Below are positions 1-6,221 of a DNA stretch of 6,784 nt, in pieces; the first letter of the stretch is position 1, and every line of letters begins with the position of its first letter. The notes under the pieces are model-generated. The model did no database searches. It saw only the letters and a list, made by a program, of their open reading frames with translations, and was not told where the DNA came from. The DNA is from an uncultured Devosia sp. GTDB taxonomy: Bacteria > Pseudomonadota > Alphaproteobacteria > Rhizobiales > Devosiaceae. The translations under genes and the position numbers were made by a program. The stretch spans positions 1 to 6,784 of the forward strand of contig CAMLKN010000122.1 of assembly GCA_946480655.1 (NCBI GenBank). Reading direction: 5' to 3'.

Positions 1-269
1 AAATGGGTGTCAGCGACCTGGGCGTGCCCAAGAAGATCCAGAAGATGGGCAACCTGTTCTTCGGCCTGCTGGCTGCCATGAACGAGGCCATGGACCGCAA
101 CGATGGTGACGCACTGGCCGGCGTTCTGGCGCGCAACGTTTTCGATGGGCAGGACGCGCAGCAATTGCGGGCGCTGGCGGACTATGTCGTCGCGCGCGAC
201 GCCGAACTTGCAGCCCAGCCCGTCGAGGCGATCACCGCCGGCGTGGTCACATTTGGGGCCGCGGCATGA
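1..269 (+). CDS. Ubiquinol-cytochrome c chaperone family protein, C-terminal part (5' end outside window)
   Basis: Only the last 88 or so codons are present; the reading frame enters from the left edge. The visible protein begins MGVSDLGVPKKIQKMG and continues through a helical stretch with the segment LAGVLARNVF. This resembles the C-terminal half of the CBP3-like ubiquinol-cytochrome c chaperone family (Pfam PF03981), which helps assemble the cytochrome bc1 complex at the inner membrane. The Met at position 3 is probably internal, because family members are about twice this length and have this motif mid-protein. The gene ends in an ATGA overlap with the next gene, which implies translational coupling. 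In Hyphomicrobiales this gene commonly stands before the DUF177-plsX-fabH cluster, which supports the call. The family name comes from remembered similarity; no search was run. Confidence 0.82.
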   Translation, partial: MGVSDLGVPKKIQKMGNLFFGLLAAMNEAMDRNDGDALAGVLARNVFDGQDAQQLRALADYVVARDAELAAQPVEAITAGVVTFGAAA

Positions 270-817
270 GCGGGCACGAGCAACCCATCTTCGACGCGGT
301 CGTGCGGATCGACAAGCTGCCGGCCTCGGGGCGCTCGATCAGCGTCGAGGCCAACGAGACTGAGCGCGCGGCAATCGCCGAGGCCATGCAGATCCTCTCG
401 GTCGAGCGGTTCTCCGCGACCCTGTCGATCGCTCCGCTGCGTGGCGGCCTGCGCGCCCTGGGGCACCTCGACGCTGAAGTGACCCAGGCCTCGGTCGTCA
501 GCTTCGAGCCTGTAGCGGAGACAGTGTCCGAGGACATCGATCGTGTATTTCTGCCCGCCCCCAAGGACAGCCACGCGCCGGCCCCGGGAGCCGAGGTCTT
601 CATCGATCTTGAAAATGACGATTTCCCGGATCACATCGATGGTCCAGAGGTGGACCTGAGTGCCCTTTTGCTCGAAACGCTGGCGCTGGCGCTCGATCCG
701 TACCCCCGGCTGCCCGGGGAAAGCCTGGATTCTCTGGGAGTTTCCGTGGACGACGGGCCGACCGGTCCCTTTGCTGGCCTGGCACGCCTGAAAGACGGAA
801 AAGGGGACAAGGACTGA
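266..817 (+). CDS. DUF177 (YceD-like) domain protein
   Basis: A 183-residue soluble protein. The start ATG lies in the ATGA overlap with the preceding stop, and a GGGG stretch 7 nt upstream can serve as ribosome binding site. Family features are the middle segment around residues 72-83 (VTQASVVSFEPV) and the C-terminal segment around 127-150, where PEVDLSALLLETLALALDPYP is close to the conserved DUF177 pattern of an acidic strand followed by ALDPYPR. The tail ends in a charged run. Where many alphaproteobacterial relatives, as I remember them, have Cys in the VTQxC segment, this one has Ser76. The biochemical role is not settled; plant plastid and E. coli homologues have been linked to 23S rRNA accumulation. 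In E. coli the order is yceD-rpmF-plsX-fabH. Here rpmF is absent between DUF177 and plsX, which is usual in alphaproteobacteria. Confidence 0.88.
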   Translation: MSGHEQPIFDAVVRIDKLPASGRSISVEANETERAAIAEAMQILSVERFSATLSIAPLRGGLRALGHLDAEVTQASVVSFEPVAETVSEDIDRVFLPAPKDSHAPAPGAEVFIDLENDDFPDHIDGPEVDLSALLLETLALALDPYPRLPGESLDSLGVSVDDGPTGPFAGLARLKDGKGDKD

Positions 818-899
818 GTGGCGGCCTGCAGGGCTTGCGCCGACCCGATGATGGGATATGTTTGCTTGCCCGCTCTTGTGGGCCGAAAAACGGGCTGAA

Positions 900-1970
900 A
901 TGACCGACAATATAACGATCTCCGTGGATGCCATGGGTGGCGACCACGCCCCGCGTGCCGTCATTCACGGGGCACATCTGGCCCTCAAGGAACGCAAGAA
1001 CACGCGTTTCATCTTCCACGGAATCAAGGACCAGATCGATCCTTTGCTGGAGGAGTTTCCTGCCCTCAAGGCCGCTTCCACTGTGCGCCATTGCGATACA
1101 GTGATCGCCATGGACGAAAAGCCCAGCCAGGCCCTGCGCAAGGGCAAGGGCACCTCATCCATGTGGATGGCCATCCAGGCGGTCAAGGACAAGGAGGCCG
1201 ATGTTGCCATTTCGGGTGGAAACACCGGCGCCCTGATGGCCATGGCCACATTCTGCCTGCGCCCCATGGAAGGCATTTCTCGCCCGGGCATCGCGGCCAT
1301 CTGGCCAACTCTGCGTTCTGACATCATCGTGCTAGACATGGGCGCCACGATCGGCGCCGATGCGCAGCAGCTGGTCGACTACGCGATCCTCGGCTCGGCG
1401 CTGGCGCGGGCGCTCTTCGATTCCGACTCTCCCACAGTGGGCTTGCTCAATGTCGGCACCGAGGAAGTGAAGGGCCTCGAATCGATCAAGGAAGCTGGCA
1501 AGATTCTGTCGGAAGCCAGCGGGGCAGGGTTCACCTACCACGGCTTCGTAGAGGGCGACGATATCGGCAAGGGAACCGTTGATGTCGTCGTCACGGAAGG
1601 CTTCGTCGGCAATATCGCCCTCAAGACTGCCGAAGGCACCGCGCGCCAGGTCGGCTCCTACTTGCGCAGTGCGCTCAAGGCCAATCTGATGAGCCGGATC
1701 GGAGCGCTGTTTGCGTCCTCCGCCCTTAACGCCCTCAGGCGCAAGATGGACCCCCGTACCGTCAATGGCGGTGTGTTCATGGGCCTCAATGGCATCGTCA
1801 TCAAATCCCACGGCGGCACCGACGAGATCGGCTACAAGAGTGCGCTCGGCCTGTCCTACGAAATGGCGCGCAGCCGTCTCATGGACAAGATCGGCGACAC
1901 CATGCACCGCTTCCCCATCAATCGGGCGGCTTCCAGCTTGCCTTCAGACTCCGAGGCAAAGTCGGCGTGA
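900..1970 (+). CDS. plsX: Phosphate acyltransferase PlsX
   Basis: PlsX converts acyl-ACP plus phosphate to acyl-phosphate and ACP. PlsY then uses the acyl-phosphate for the first acylation of glycerol-3-phosphate, so PlsX links fatty acid and phospholipid synthesis. It is a peripheral membrane enzyme. The 356-residue product has the family's usual length and motifs: DAMGGD near residues 10-15, SGGNTGA near 104, [12 protein letters not shown] in the middle, [11 protein letters not shown], the long [16 protein letters not shown] segment, and [22 protein letters not shown] toward the C-terminus. I chose ATG 900 because it gives the canonical [15 protein letters not shown] beginning. An in-frame ATG at 858 would add 14 residues with no family counterpart. 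No strong Shine-Dalgarno sequence precedes either start. The stop overlaps the fabH GTG. Confidence 0.96.
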   Translation: MTDNITISVDAMGGDHAPRAVIHGAHLALKERKNTRFIFHGIKDQIDPLLEEFPALKAASTVRHCDTVIAMDEKPSQALRKGKGTSSMWMAIQAVKDKEADVAISGGNTGALMAMATFCLRPMEGISRPGIAAIWPTLRSDIIVLDMGATIGADAQQLVDYAILGSALARALFDSDSPTVGLLNVGTEEVKGLESIKEAGKILSEASGAGFTYHGFVEGDDIGKGTVDVVVTEGFVGNIALKTAEGTARQVGSYLRSALKANLMSRIGALFASSALNALRRKMDPRTVNGGVFMGLNGIVIKSHGGTDEIGYKSALGLSYEMARSRLMDKIGDTMHRFPINRAASSLPSDSEAKSA

Positions 1971-2947
1971 CCACGACCATTCGATCCATCATTCGCGGTG
2001 TGGGCAGCTACTTGCCCGCAAAGGTCCTGACCAACGAGGAACTGGCCAGGACCGTCGACACGTCCGATGAATGGATTCAGCAGCGCGTCGGCATCAAGGA
2101 GCGTCATATCGCGGCCGAAGGCGAGTATACGTCCGACCTGGCCGCCGCTGCCGCACGCGCGGCGCTGGACAATTCCGGTCTCGCCGTCGAGGACATCGAC
2201 CTCATCATTGTGGCCACCACGACGCCCGACTACACCTTCCCCAGCGCCGCCACCCTGGTGCAGATGAAGCTCGGGATGAACCACGGCTTCGCCTTCGATA
2301 TCCAGGCCGTCTGCTCGGGCTTTGTCTATGCCGTCGCCACGGCCGATAGCTACATCAAGAATGGCATGGCCCGCCGGGTGCTCGTGATTGGCGCCGAGAC
2401 CTTCTCGCGCCTGCTGGACTGGACCGATCGTACCACCTGCGTGCTGTTCGGCGATGGTGCAGGCGCCGTTGTCATGGAGCGTGCCGATCTCGCCGCAGGC
2501 GAGCCCGAGCGCGGCGTTTTGACCTCGGCCCTGCGCTCCGATGGACGCCACTGGGACAAACTCTACGTCGATGGCGGACCCTCGACCACTGGCACGACCG
2601 GCCACGTGCACATGCAGGGGCCCGAAGTGTTCCGCCACGCGGTGGGCAAGATCACCGACGTGGTGTACGCCACGCTTGAGCAGGCTGGCTATACCGTGGA
2701 CGACCTCGATTGGTTCGTGCCGCATCAGGCTAACAAGCGCATCATTGATGGGGCAGGGGCCAAGCTTGGCCTGCCGCCGGAAAAAGTCATCACTACCGTT
2801 GACGTTCATGCCAACACGTCGGCCGCATCGGTGCCGCTGGCCCTCAGTGTCGCGGTGGCCGATGGACGCATCAAGCAGGGCGATCTGGTGATGCTCGAAG
2901 CCATGGGCGGCGGCTTCACCTGGGGTGCCTCGCTCATTCGCTGGTAG
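1967..2947 (+). CDS. fabH: Beta-ketoacyl-ACP synthase III (FabH)
   Basis: FabH condenses a short acyl-CoA, usually acetyl-CoA, with malonyl-ACP to start type II fatty acid synthesis in the cytoplasm. The 326-residue product has the full thiolase-fold layout. The nucleophile is Cys116 in DIQAVCSGF, His253 lies in VPHQANKRI, and Asn283 in HANTSAAS, completing the Cys-His-Asn triad. The glycine-rich GDGAGAVV and C-terminal [13 protein letters not shown] motifs are intact. Translation starts at a GTG inside GTGA, overlapping the plsX stop, with a GAGG at 1953-1956 about 10 nt upstream. This arrangement suggests coupled translation with plsX. Length and motifs give no sign of truncation. The acyl-CoA preference, straight or branched, cannot be read from the sequence. 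Confidence 0.97.
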   Translation: MTTTIRSIIRGVGSYLPAKVLTNEELARTVDTSDEWIQQRVGIKERHIAAEGEYTSDLAAAAARAALDNSGLAVEDIDLIIVATTTPDYTFPSAATLVQMKLGMNHGFAFDIQAVCSGFVYAVATADSYIKNGMARRVLVIGAETFSRLLDWTDRTTCVLFGDGAGAVVMERADLAAGEPERGVLTSALRSDGRHWDKLYVDGGPSTTGTTGHVHMQGPEVFRHAVGKITDVVYATLEQAGYTVDDLDWFVPHQANKRIIDGAGAKLGLPPEKVITTVDVHANTSAASVPLALSVAVADGRIKQGDLVMLEAMGGGFTWGASLIRW

Positions 2948-2961
2948 CATCGAAACCTGCA

Positions 2962-2991
2962 TTGACCTCAAGCGTTTCAAGGCGTTAGTGT
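2962..2991 (+). promoter_or_regulatory. Candidate sigma-70-type promoter for ihfA
   Basis: TTGACC at 2962-2967 matches five of six bases of the -35 consensus and lies just after the fabH stop. The paired -10 is poor: TTAGTG with a 17-nt spacer or TAGTGT with 18. Alphaproteobacterial -10 boxes are often degenerate, so this remains plausible. It would give a leader of about 170 nt before ihfA. The 222-bp gap after fabH suggests that ihfA has its own promoter, but the exact site is a guess. Confidence 0.35.
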
Positions 2992-2997
2992 CTGTCT

Positions 2998-3013
2998 CGG
3001 GTGGAGGAACCCG
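2998..3013 (+). other. Leader hairpin with GGAGGA loop
   Basis: CGGGT at 2998-3002 and ACCCG at 3009-3013 form a perfect 5-bp stem enclosing the hexaloop GGAGGA. The hairpin would lie at the very 5' end of the ihfA leader if the TTGACC promoter is used. A GGA displayed in a hairpin loop is the geometry bound by CsrA/RsmA proteins. There is no start codon at translation spacing, so it is not an obvious ribosome binding site. The pairing is seen directly; the role is inference. Confidence 0.3.
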
Positions 3014-3106
3014 GCGCCGGACCAGCAACTTGGAATGTTGGGCGGCGTCGAACAGGGCAAGGAATCCCGCTTGAGGGCCCGGCCGGTTTTCGGTCGCGCC
3101 GACAGT

Positions 3107-3123
3107 TTGGCAATGAATTGGCA
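3107..3123 (+). promoter_or_regulatory. TTGGCA direct repeat with sigma-54-like spacing
   Basis: TTGGCA occurs at 3107-3112 and again at 3118-3123, exactly 11 bp apart, about 50 bp before the ihfA start. The pair also matches the sigma-54 (RpoN) promoter frame: GG at 3109-3110 and GC at 3121-3122 are separated by 10 bp. Against the remembered consensus YTGGCACG-N4-TTGCW, 10 of 13 positions agree. Transcription would then begin near 3133. It could instead be a protein-binding repeat or chance. Confidence 0.22.
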
Positions 3124-3169
3124 TGCCGAATGTCGGGAGACCTGACCCACGGCAAAGACGGGGGTTTGA

Positions 3170-3481
3170 ATGACACAGAAGACGGTAACGCGGGCCGACC
3201 TGGCCGAAGCGGTCTATGGCTCGGTGGGCCTTTCTCGAACCGAATCGGCTGAACTGGTCGAAAGGGTTCTCGAACTGATTACCGACGCCCTGGTGACCGG
3301 GGCCAACGTCAAGCTCTCCTCCTTCGGCTCTTTCCAGGTGCGCTCCAAGAACGAACGGATCGGCCGCAATCCCAAGACGGGCGAGGAAGTGCCGATCCTG
3401 CCGCGGCAGGTTCTTGTGTTCAAACCATCCAACGTGTTGAAGTCCAAAATCAACAAGTCTATGGTCGTCGCTGGAAAGTAA
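3170..3481 (+). CDS. ihfA: Integration host factor alpha subunit
   Basis: IHF alpha pairs with IHF beta, encoded elsewhere, to bind and sharply bend DNA, helping recombination, replication and sigma-54-dependent transcription. The 103-residue protein has the HU/IHF fold: N-terminal helices ([20 protein letters not shown]), then the beta-ribbon arm with [15 protein letters not shown] and [12 protein letters not shown]. The arm-tip residues R66, N67 and P68 are present; the proline is the one that intercalates into DNA. The [12 protein letters not shown]-terminus resembles alphaproteobacterial IhfA rather than HU, and the length is above the 90 or so typical of HU. ATG 3170 follows a GGGGG run at about 5 nt. 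Its place between fabH and a merR gene is the normal alphaproteobacterial order and supports alpha rather than beta. Confidence 0.95.
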   Translation: MTQKTVTRADLAEAVYGSVGLSRTESAELVERVLELITDALVTGANVKLSSFGSFQVRSKNERIGRNPKTGEEVPILPRQVLVFKPSNVLKSKINKSMVVAGK

Positions 3482-3496
3482 GGCGTTTAGCGCCTT
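3480..3496 (+). terminator. Small hairpin at the end of ihfA
   Basis: AAGGCG at 3480-3485 and CGCCTT at 3491-3496 form a perfect 6-bp stem around TTTAG, overlapping the ihfA TAA stop. No U-tract follows, so it is at best a weak terminator or a 3'-end-protecting stem. A second GGCGCC palindrome lies a few bases downstream. Function is inferred from position only. Confidence 0.35.
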
Positions 3497-3546
3497 GCCA
3501 GCCGGCGCCTGCGGAGTTTCTCACCAGGCCGCATAGACCAGTGAAA

Positions 3547-3566
3547 GAGCAATGCCGTCATTGCTC
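3547..3566. promoter_or_regulatory. Perfect 8-bp inverted repeat before merR
   Basis: GAGCAATG at 3547-3554 and CATTGCTC at 3559-3566 are exact reverse complements around the 4-nt spacer CCGT. The element ends 5 nt before the AGGGAG ribosome binding site of the MerR-type gene. As DNA it has the size of a dimeric-repressor operator and could serve autoregulation. As RNA it would be a stable hairpin with a tetraloop next to the ribosome binding site. The sequence alone does not separate the two. Confidence 0.5.
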
Positions 3567-3586
3567 GCGCCAGGGAGACCTGCGGT

Positions 3587-4042
3587 TTGGACAAGTCGCC
3601 AGACGCATTCCGTACCATCTCCGAAGCTGCTGAAGAGCTCGACCTCCCGCAGCACGTCCTGCGTTTCTGGGAAACCCGTTTCAACACCATCCGTCCGCTC
3701 AAGCGCGGGGGCGGCCGACGCTACTACCGGCCGGAGGATGTCATGCTGCTGCGCGGCATCCGGCATCTGCTCTACGATCAGGGCTTCACCATCAAGGGCG
3801 TACAGAAGATCCTCAAGGATCAGGGCCCGCGCTACGTCATTGCCGTTGGCGAAGGCAAGGGCCTGGACGAAATCCTGCCGCTGATCGAACAGGCCGAGGA
3901 TGCTGGCGACGAGGCGGAGCTGGAAGAGGCTGAAATGCTGGCCAGCCCTGCGCTCGATCAGGAATCGCGCGAAAAGCTGTCGGAGGTTCTGCGCGATCTG
4001 CTCGAATGCAAGCGCCTGCTTGAGCGCGCGCGCGAGCACTAA
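3587..4042 (+). CDS. MerR-family transcriptional regulator (TTG start)
   Basis: A 151-residue DNA-binding regulator. Residues 8-75 form the MerR winged-helix region: [25 protein letters not shown] is the helix-turn-helix and [13 protein letters not shown] the wing, followed by the usual [14 protein letters not shown]. The C-terminal half is strongly charged and helical (about 94-151), suitable for coiled-coil dimerisation. It has only one cysteine (Cys141), so it is unlikely to be a metal-sensing MerR. Translation starts at TTG 3587, preceded by AGGGAG at 3572-3577 with 9-nt spacing. The resulting [13 protein letters not shown] start agrees with what I remember for Hyphomicrobiales orthologues. 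This gene lies beside ihfA across the order. Its regulon is unknown to me, and adjacency to iolG is not evidence that it controls inositol genes. Confidence 0.92.
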   Translation: MDKSPDAFRTISEAAEELDLPQHVLRFWETRFNTIRPLKRGGGRRYYRPEDVMLLRGIRHLLYDQGFTIKGVQKILKDQGPRYVIAVGEGKGLDEILPLIEQAEDAGDEAELEEAEMLASPALDQESREKLSEVLRDLLECKRLLERAREH

Positions 4043-4049
4043 GTCGTTT

Positions 4050-4063
4050 GGAATTCCTGTTTC
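4050..4063. promoter_or_regulatory. Near match to IolR (RpiR-type) operator upstream of iolG
   Basis: GGAA at 4050-4053, six bases, then TTTC at 4060-4063 gives 7 of 8 fixed positions of the palindrome GGAA-N6-TTCC. That palindrome is the motif reported for the inositol repressor IolR of Sinorhizobium meliloti, upstream of idhA (iolG) and iol genes. Flanking T and A extend the symmetry to TGGAA-N6-TTTCA. Its place about 80 bp before iolG suits a repressor site. A separate GGAATTCC palindrome overlaps it, so chance remains possible. Confidence 0.4.
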
Positions 4064-4102
4064 ATTTTTTCTCCATTTAGCCTATTCATTCCATCCGACA
4101 TC

Positions 4103-4120
4103 GCGGTCAGGACTGACCGC
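4103..4120. promoter_or_regulatory. Perfect 8+8 dyad in the iolG leader
   Basis: GCGGTCAG at 4103-4110 and CTGACCGC at 4113-4120 are exact reverse complements separated by GA, ending 23 nt before the iolG ATG. It may be an operator for a dimeric repressor or, as RNA, a 7-bp stem with a four-base loop. There is no T-run directly after it; five Ts come 15 nt later at 4135-4139. It is therefore a poor intrinsic terminator for merR. Confidence 0.5.
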
Positions 4121-4143
4121 TTCAGGTGGGAGTATTTTTGCAA

Positions 4144-5181
4144 ATGACCGTCCGTTTTGGTCTTCTTGGCGCCGGCCGCATCGGCAAGGTGCATGCCAAG
4201 GCCGTCACCGCCAATCCCAAGGCAAAGCTGGTCGCTGTTGCTGACGCAATGGCTGAAGCCGCCAACGCGCTGGCCGGTCAGTATGGTGCCGATGTTCGCA
4301 CGATCGATGCCATCGAGGCGGCCGCGGACATCGATGCCGTCATCATCTGCACGCCCACCGATACCCATGCCGACCTGATCGAGCGCTTCGCCCGCGCCGG
4401 CAAGGCGATCTTCTGCGAGAAGCCGGTTGATCTCGACGTCGAACGCGTCAAGGCGTGCCTCAAGGTCGTGGACGAAACTGGCGCCACCCTCATGGTCGGC
4501 TTCAACCGCCGCTTCGACCCGCATTTCCAGGCCGTGAAAGCCGCGGTCGATTCCGGCCAGATTGGCGACGTCGAAATGGTCACTATCGTCTCGCGCGACC
4601 CCGGTGCACCACCGGCCGAGTATGTGAAGCGCTCCGGCGGTATTTTCCGCGACATGACCATCCACGATTTCGACATGGCGCGCTTCCTCCTCGGCGAAGA
4701 GATCGAGTCGGTCTCGGCCCAAGCTTCGGTGCTGGTCGACAAGGCCATTGGCGAGGCAGGGGACTATGACAGCGCGTCGGTGATGCTGTTCACCGCCTCG
4801 GGCAAGCACGCCACCATCTCCAATTCGCGCCGCGCCACCTATGGCTACGATCAGCGCATCGAGGTCCATGGCTCCAAGGGGGCTGTCTCGGCGGAAAACC
4901 AGCGGCCCGTATCCATCGAGATCGCCAATGCAGGCGGCTATACCCGCCCACCGCTGCATGACTTCTTCATGACCCGCTATACCGAGGCCTATGCACGCGA
5001 AATCACCAGCTTCATCGACTTCGTGGAATCGAAGTCAGCGGCTTCGCCCAGCGGCGCCGACGGCCTCATCGCGCTGGCGCTGGCTGATGCTGCCCTGAAA
5101 TCGGTCAAGGAGGGCAGGGCGGTCAGGGTGAGCGAAATCACCGGCCCCCTGGCCGACAAGTCGGTCTTCCAGGGCCGCTAA
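4144..5181 (+). CDS. iolG: Inositol 2-dehydrogenase (Gfo/Idh/MocA family)
   Basis: IolG oxidises myo-inositol to 2-keto-myo-inositol (scyllo-inosose) with NAD+, the first step of inositol breakdown. The 345-residue protein has the N-terminal Rossmann motif GAGRIG (residues 9-14) and an acidic Asp34 at the end of the second strand, as expected for NAD+ preference. It also has CEKP with catalytic Lys93, and GGIFRDMTIHDFDMAR with Asp170 and His174. This matches the Lys-Asp-His set known from Bacillus IolG, including the four-residue spacing of Asp and His. The segment SNSRRATYGYDQRIEVHGSKG is typical of the IolG subgroup. ATG 4144 gives the canonical MTVRFGLLGAGRIG start; GGGAG at 4128-4132 precedes it at 11 nt. 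An in-frame GTG at 4126 is less likely because it would overlap the ribosome binding site. About 15-20 residues at the C-terminus (after VRVSEITG) exceed the usual length. The convergent iolB and iolE support the substrate. Confidence 0.93.
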   Translation: MTVRFGLLGAGRIGKVHAKAVTANPKAKLVAVADAMAEAANALAGQYGADVRTIDAIEAAADIDAVIICTPTDTHADLIERFARAGKAIFCEKPVDLDVERVKACLKVVDETGATLMVGFNRRFDPHFQAVKAAVDSGQIGDVEMVTIVSRDPGAPPAEYVKRSGGIFRDMTIHDFDMARFLLGEEIESVSAQASVLVDKAIGEAGDYDSASVMLFTASGKHATISNSRRATYGYDQRIEVHGSKGAVSAENQRPVSIEIANAGGYTRPPLHDFFMTRYTEAYAREITSFIDFVESKSAASPSGADGLIALALADAALKSVKEGRAVRVSEITGPLADKSVFQGR

Positions 5182-5185
5182 TGGA

Positions 5186-5207
5186 AAGGGCCCCGGAAGG
5201 GGCCCTT
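5186..5207. terminator. Shared bidirectional terminator hairpin between iolG and iolB
   Basis: AAGGGCCCC at 5186-5194 and GGGGCCCTT at 5199-5207 form a perfect 9-bp GC-rich stem with a GGAA (GNRA-type) loop on the + strand. It begins 4 nt after the iolG stop and ends 2 nt before the last codons of iolB on the other strand. The + strand continues GTTCATTT, a weak U-rich tail. The - strand tail is poor in T. Position between convergent genes and stem stability support a two-way terminator. Confidence 0.78.
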
Positions 5208-5209
5208 GT

Positions 5210-6010
5210 TCATTTCAGCATCCACTCATGCTCAGGCGCATTGTGGAACTTCCACACCCGCTTCGGGCCCGCCATGACGTTGAGATAGTAGAGGTCATAG
5301 CCCGCGGTCGTCGCCACCGGATGATAGCCGCGCGGCACCAGCACGACGTCGCCGTTCTCGATGGCCATGGCTTCGTCCAGGCTCCGGTCGTCGGTATAGA
5401 CGCGCTGGAAAGCAAAGCCCTGTGGCGGATTCATGCGGTGGTAGTAAGTCTCCTCCAGCTGGCTCTCATGCGGAAGGTTGTCCTGATCATGCTTGTGCGG
5501 CGGATAGGACGAGGTATTTCCCTGCGGCGTGATCACCTCGACCACCAGCAGGGCGTTCGCGGCGCCGTCATCTTCGGGCATGATATTATACACATGCCGC
5601 ACATTGGCGCCCTTCCCGCGGGTGATGCGCGGATGCGTGCCAGGCGCGATGACCCGGGCATGGTAGTCGCCGCCACCGGGTGCGGAGCAAATGGCCAGTT
5701 CGAGATCGGTCGTGGCATCGACGGCCCAATGGCGGCCGGCCGGCACGTAGAGCGCGTACGGAGCACCCTCGAACGGGCTCATCCGCTCTCCCAGTTCCCC
5801 GAAATCCTCGCCGTCGACCGCAAAGCGCCCCTTGCCGCTGACGAGAACCAGGCAGACTTCACGGTCCTCGGTTGCCTCGCCATAGGCCTCGCCGGGAGCC
5901 AGACGATGCAGAGCAAAGCCGACATGCGTCCATCCGGCCGAGGCCGGGGTCACGTCATGGATCTTGCCGGTTTTCGTCGTCGGCCGGACCAGCAGGGGGG
6001 AGAGCGTCAT
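5210..6010 (-). CDS. iolB: 5-deoxy-glucuronate isomerase
   Basis: IolB isomerises 5-deoxy-D-glucuronate to 2-deoxy-5-keto-D-gluconate, the substrate of the kinase IolC, in the cytoplasm. The 266-residue product is of normal family length and has the bicupin layout. Likely metal ligands are His172 and His174 in SYPPHKHD, a glutamate in LEETYYHR (186/187), and His230 in PRGYHP. The C-terminal YYLNVMAGPKRVWKFHNAPEHEWM is characteristic of IolB. ATG 6010 is preceded by a strong AAGGAG at 6018-6023 with 7-nt spacing. A longer in-frame extension upstream lacks family similarity. The start region overlaps the last 56 nt of the small membrane protein gene upstream, so the two are probably translationally coupled. 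It is the last gene of the iol operon before the shared hairpin. Confidence 0.95.
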   Translation of the reverse strand: MTLSPLLVRPTTKTGKIHDVTPASAGWTHVGFALHRLAPGEAYGEATEDREVCLVLVSGKGRFAVDGEDFGELGERMSPFEGAPYALYVPAGRHWAVDATTDLELAICSAPGGGDYHARVIAPGTHPRITRGKGANVRHVYNIMPEDDGAANALLVVEVITPQGNTSSYPPHKHDQDNLPHESQLEETYYHRMNPPQGFAFQRVYTDDRSLDEAMAIENGDVVLVPRGYHPVATTAGYDLYYLNVMAGPKRVWKFHNAPEHEWMLK

Positions 6011-6203
6011 TCGGTGTCTCCTTGGGGAAGTTATAGAAGAAGTTCCAGCCCACATAGGCGAGTGCGGCCGCGACCAGGAATGCCCAAAACATGTCGCGCG
6101 TGAACAACAGTTCCCATGCCAGCCAAAGCCCTAGGAAGACCGCGACAGCCACGCGCCGCCAAAGCGGCCGGAACCATTTGAGATCGTTTTCTTTCAGTGC
6201 CAC
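5955..6203 (-). CDS. Small two-helix membrane protein, DUF3329-like, in the iol operon
   Basis: An 82-residue protein with a cationic N-terminus containing FRPLWRRVAV (11-20) and two hydrophobic segments, about 17-34 and 38-57, separated by TRD, so a helical hairpin in the inner membrane. The FRPLWRR opening followed by LAWELLF, FWAF and YVGWNFF resembles small DUF3329 proteins of Hyphomicrobiales; that label is from memory. The C-terminal 25 or so residues are polar, proline-rich and acidic. Translation starts at GTG 6203, supported by GAGGAA at 6209-6214 with 5-nt spacing. It lies 60 bp after iolE. Residues 65-82 are encoded by DNA that also encodes the start of iolB in another frame, and the iolB ribosome binding site is formed by its Lys61-Glu62 codons. 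No function is known to me, and none of its residues suggests an inositol enzyme. Confidence 0.75.
   Translation of the reverse strand: MALKENDLKWFRPLWRRVAVAVFLGLWLAWELLFTRDMFWAFLVAAALAYVGWNFFYNFPKETPNDALPPAGPADDENRQDP
6018..6023 (-). promoter_or_regulatory. iolB ribosome binding site inside the upstream gene
   Basis: AAGGAG read on the - strand, 7 nt before the iolB ATG. It decides the iolB start at 6010 and lies within the coding part of the DUF3329-like gene. Confidence 0.85.
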
Positions 6204-6221
6204 GGCATTTCCTCAAGTCCT

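Noticed and set aside
835..862. Possible plsX promoter, TTGCGC with TATGTT at 16-nt spacing
   Set aside because: Only 3 of 6 and 4 of 6 consensus matches in a G+C-rich spacer; too weak to claim, and plsX may be co-transcribed with DUF177.
858..899. Longer PlsX with an ATG start at 858
   Set aside because: The extra 14 residues have no family counterpart, while ATG 900 gives the canonical PlsX N-terminus and normal length.
1856..3124. Long open frame on the - strand opposite fabH
   Set aside because: It lies antisense to plsX and fabH, whose catalytic motifs and order are unambiguous. Its composition (His, Gly, Arg, Asp rich) is that of a G+C-rich antisense frame.
3001..3252. Leader ORF starting at GTG 3001 and running into ihfA
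   Set aside because: No family similarity, no ribosome binding site before the GTG, and it overlaps ihfA out of frame.
4024..4034. Alternating GC run at the end of merR as a structural (Z-DNA) element
   Set aside because: Only about 11 bases long and fully explained by Arg and Ala codons in a G+C-rich gene.
3587..4042. MerR-type protein as the regulator of the inositol genes
   Set aside because: Its neighbour ihfA, not iolG, is the conserved partner, and known inositol repressors in this group are RpiR-type.
4039..4959. 306-codon open frame on the - strand opposite iolG
   Set aside because: It is antisense to iolG, which has a full set of catalytic motifs, and shows no recognisable domain.
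5228..6103. 291-codon open frame on the + strand opposite iolB
   Set aside because: It is antisense to iolB and the DUF3329-like gene; the protein has no recognisable motif, and the shared terminator lies just upstream.
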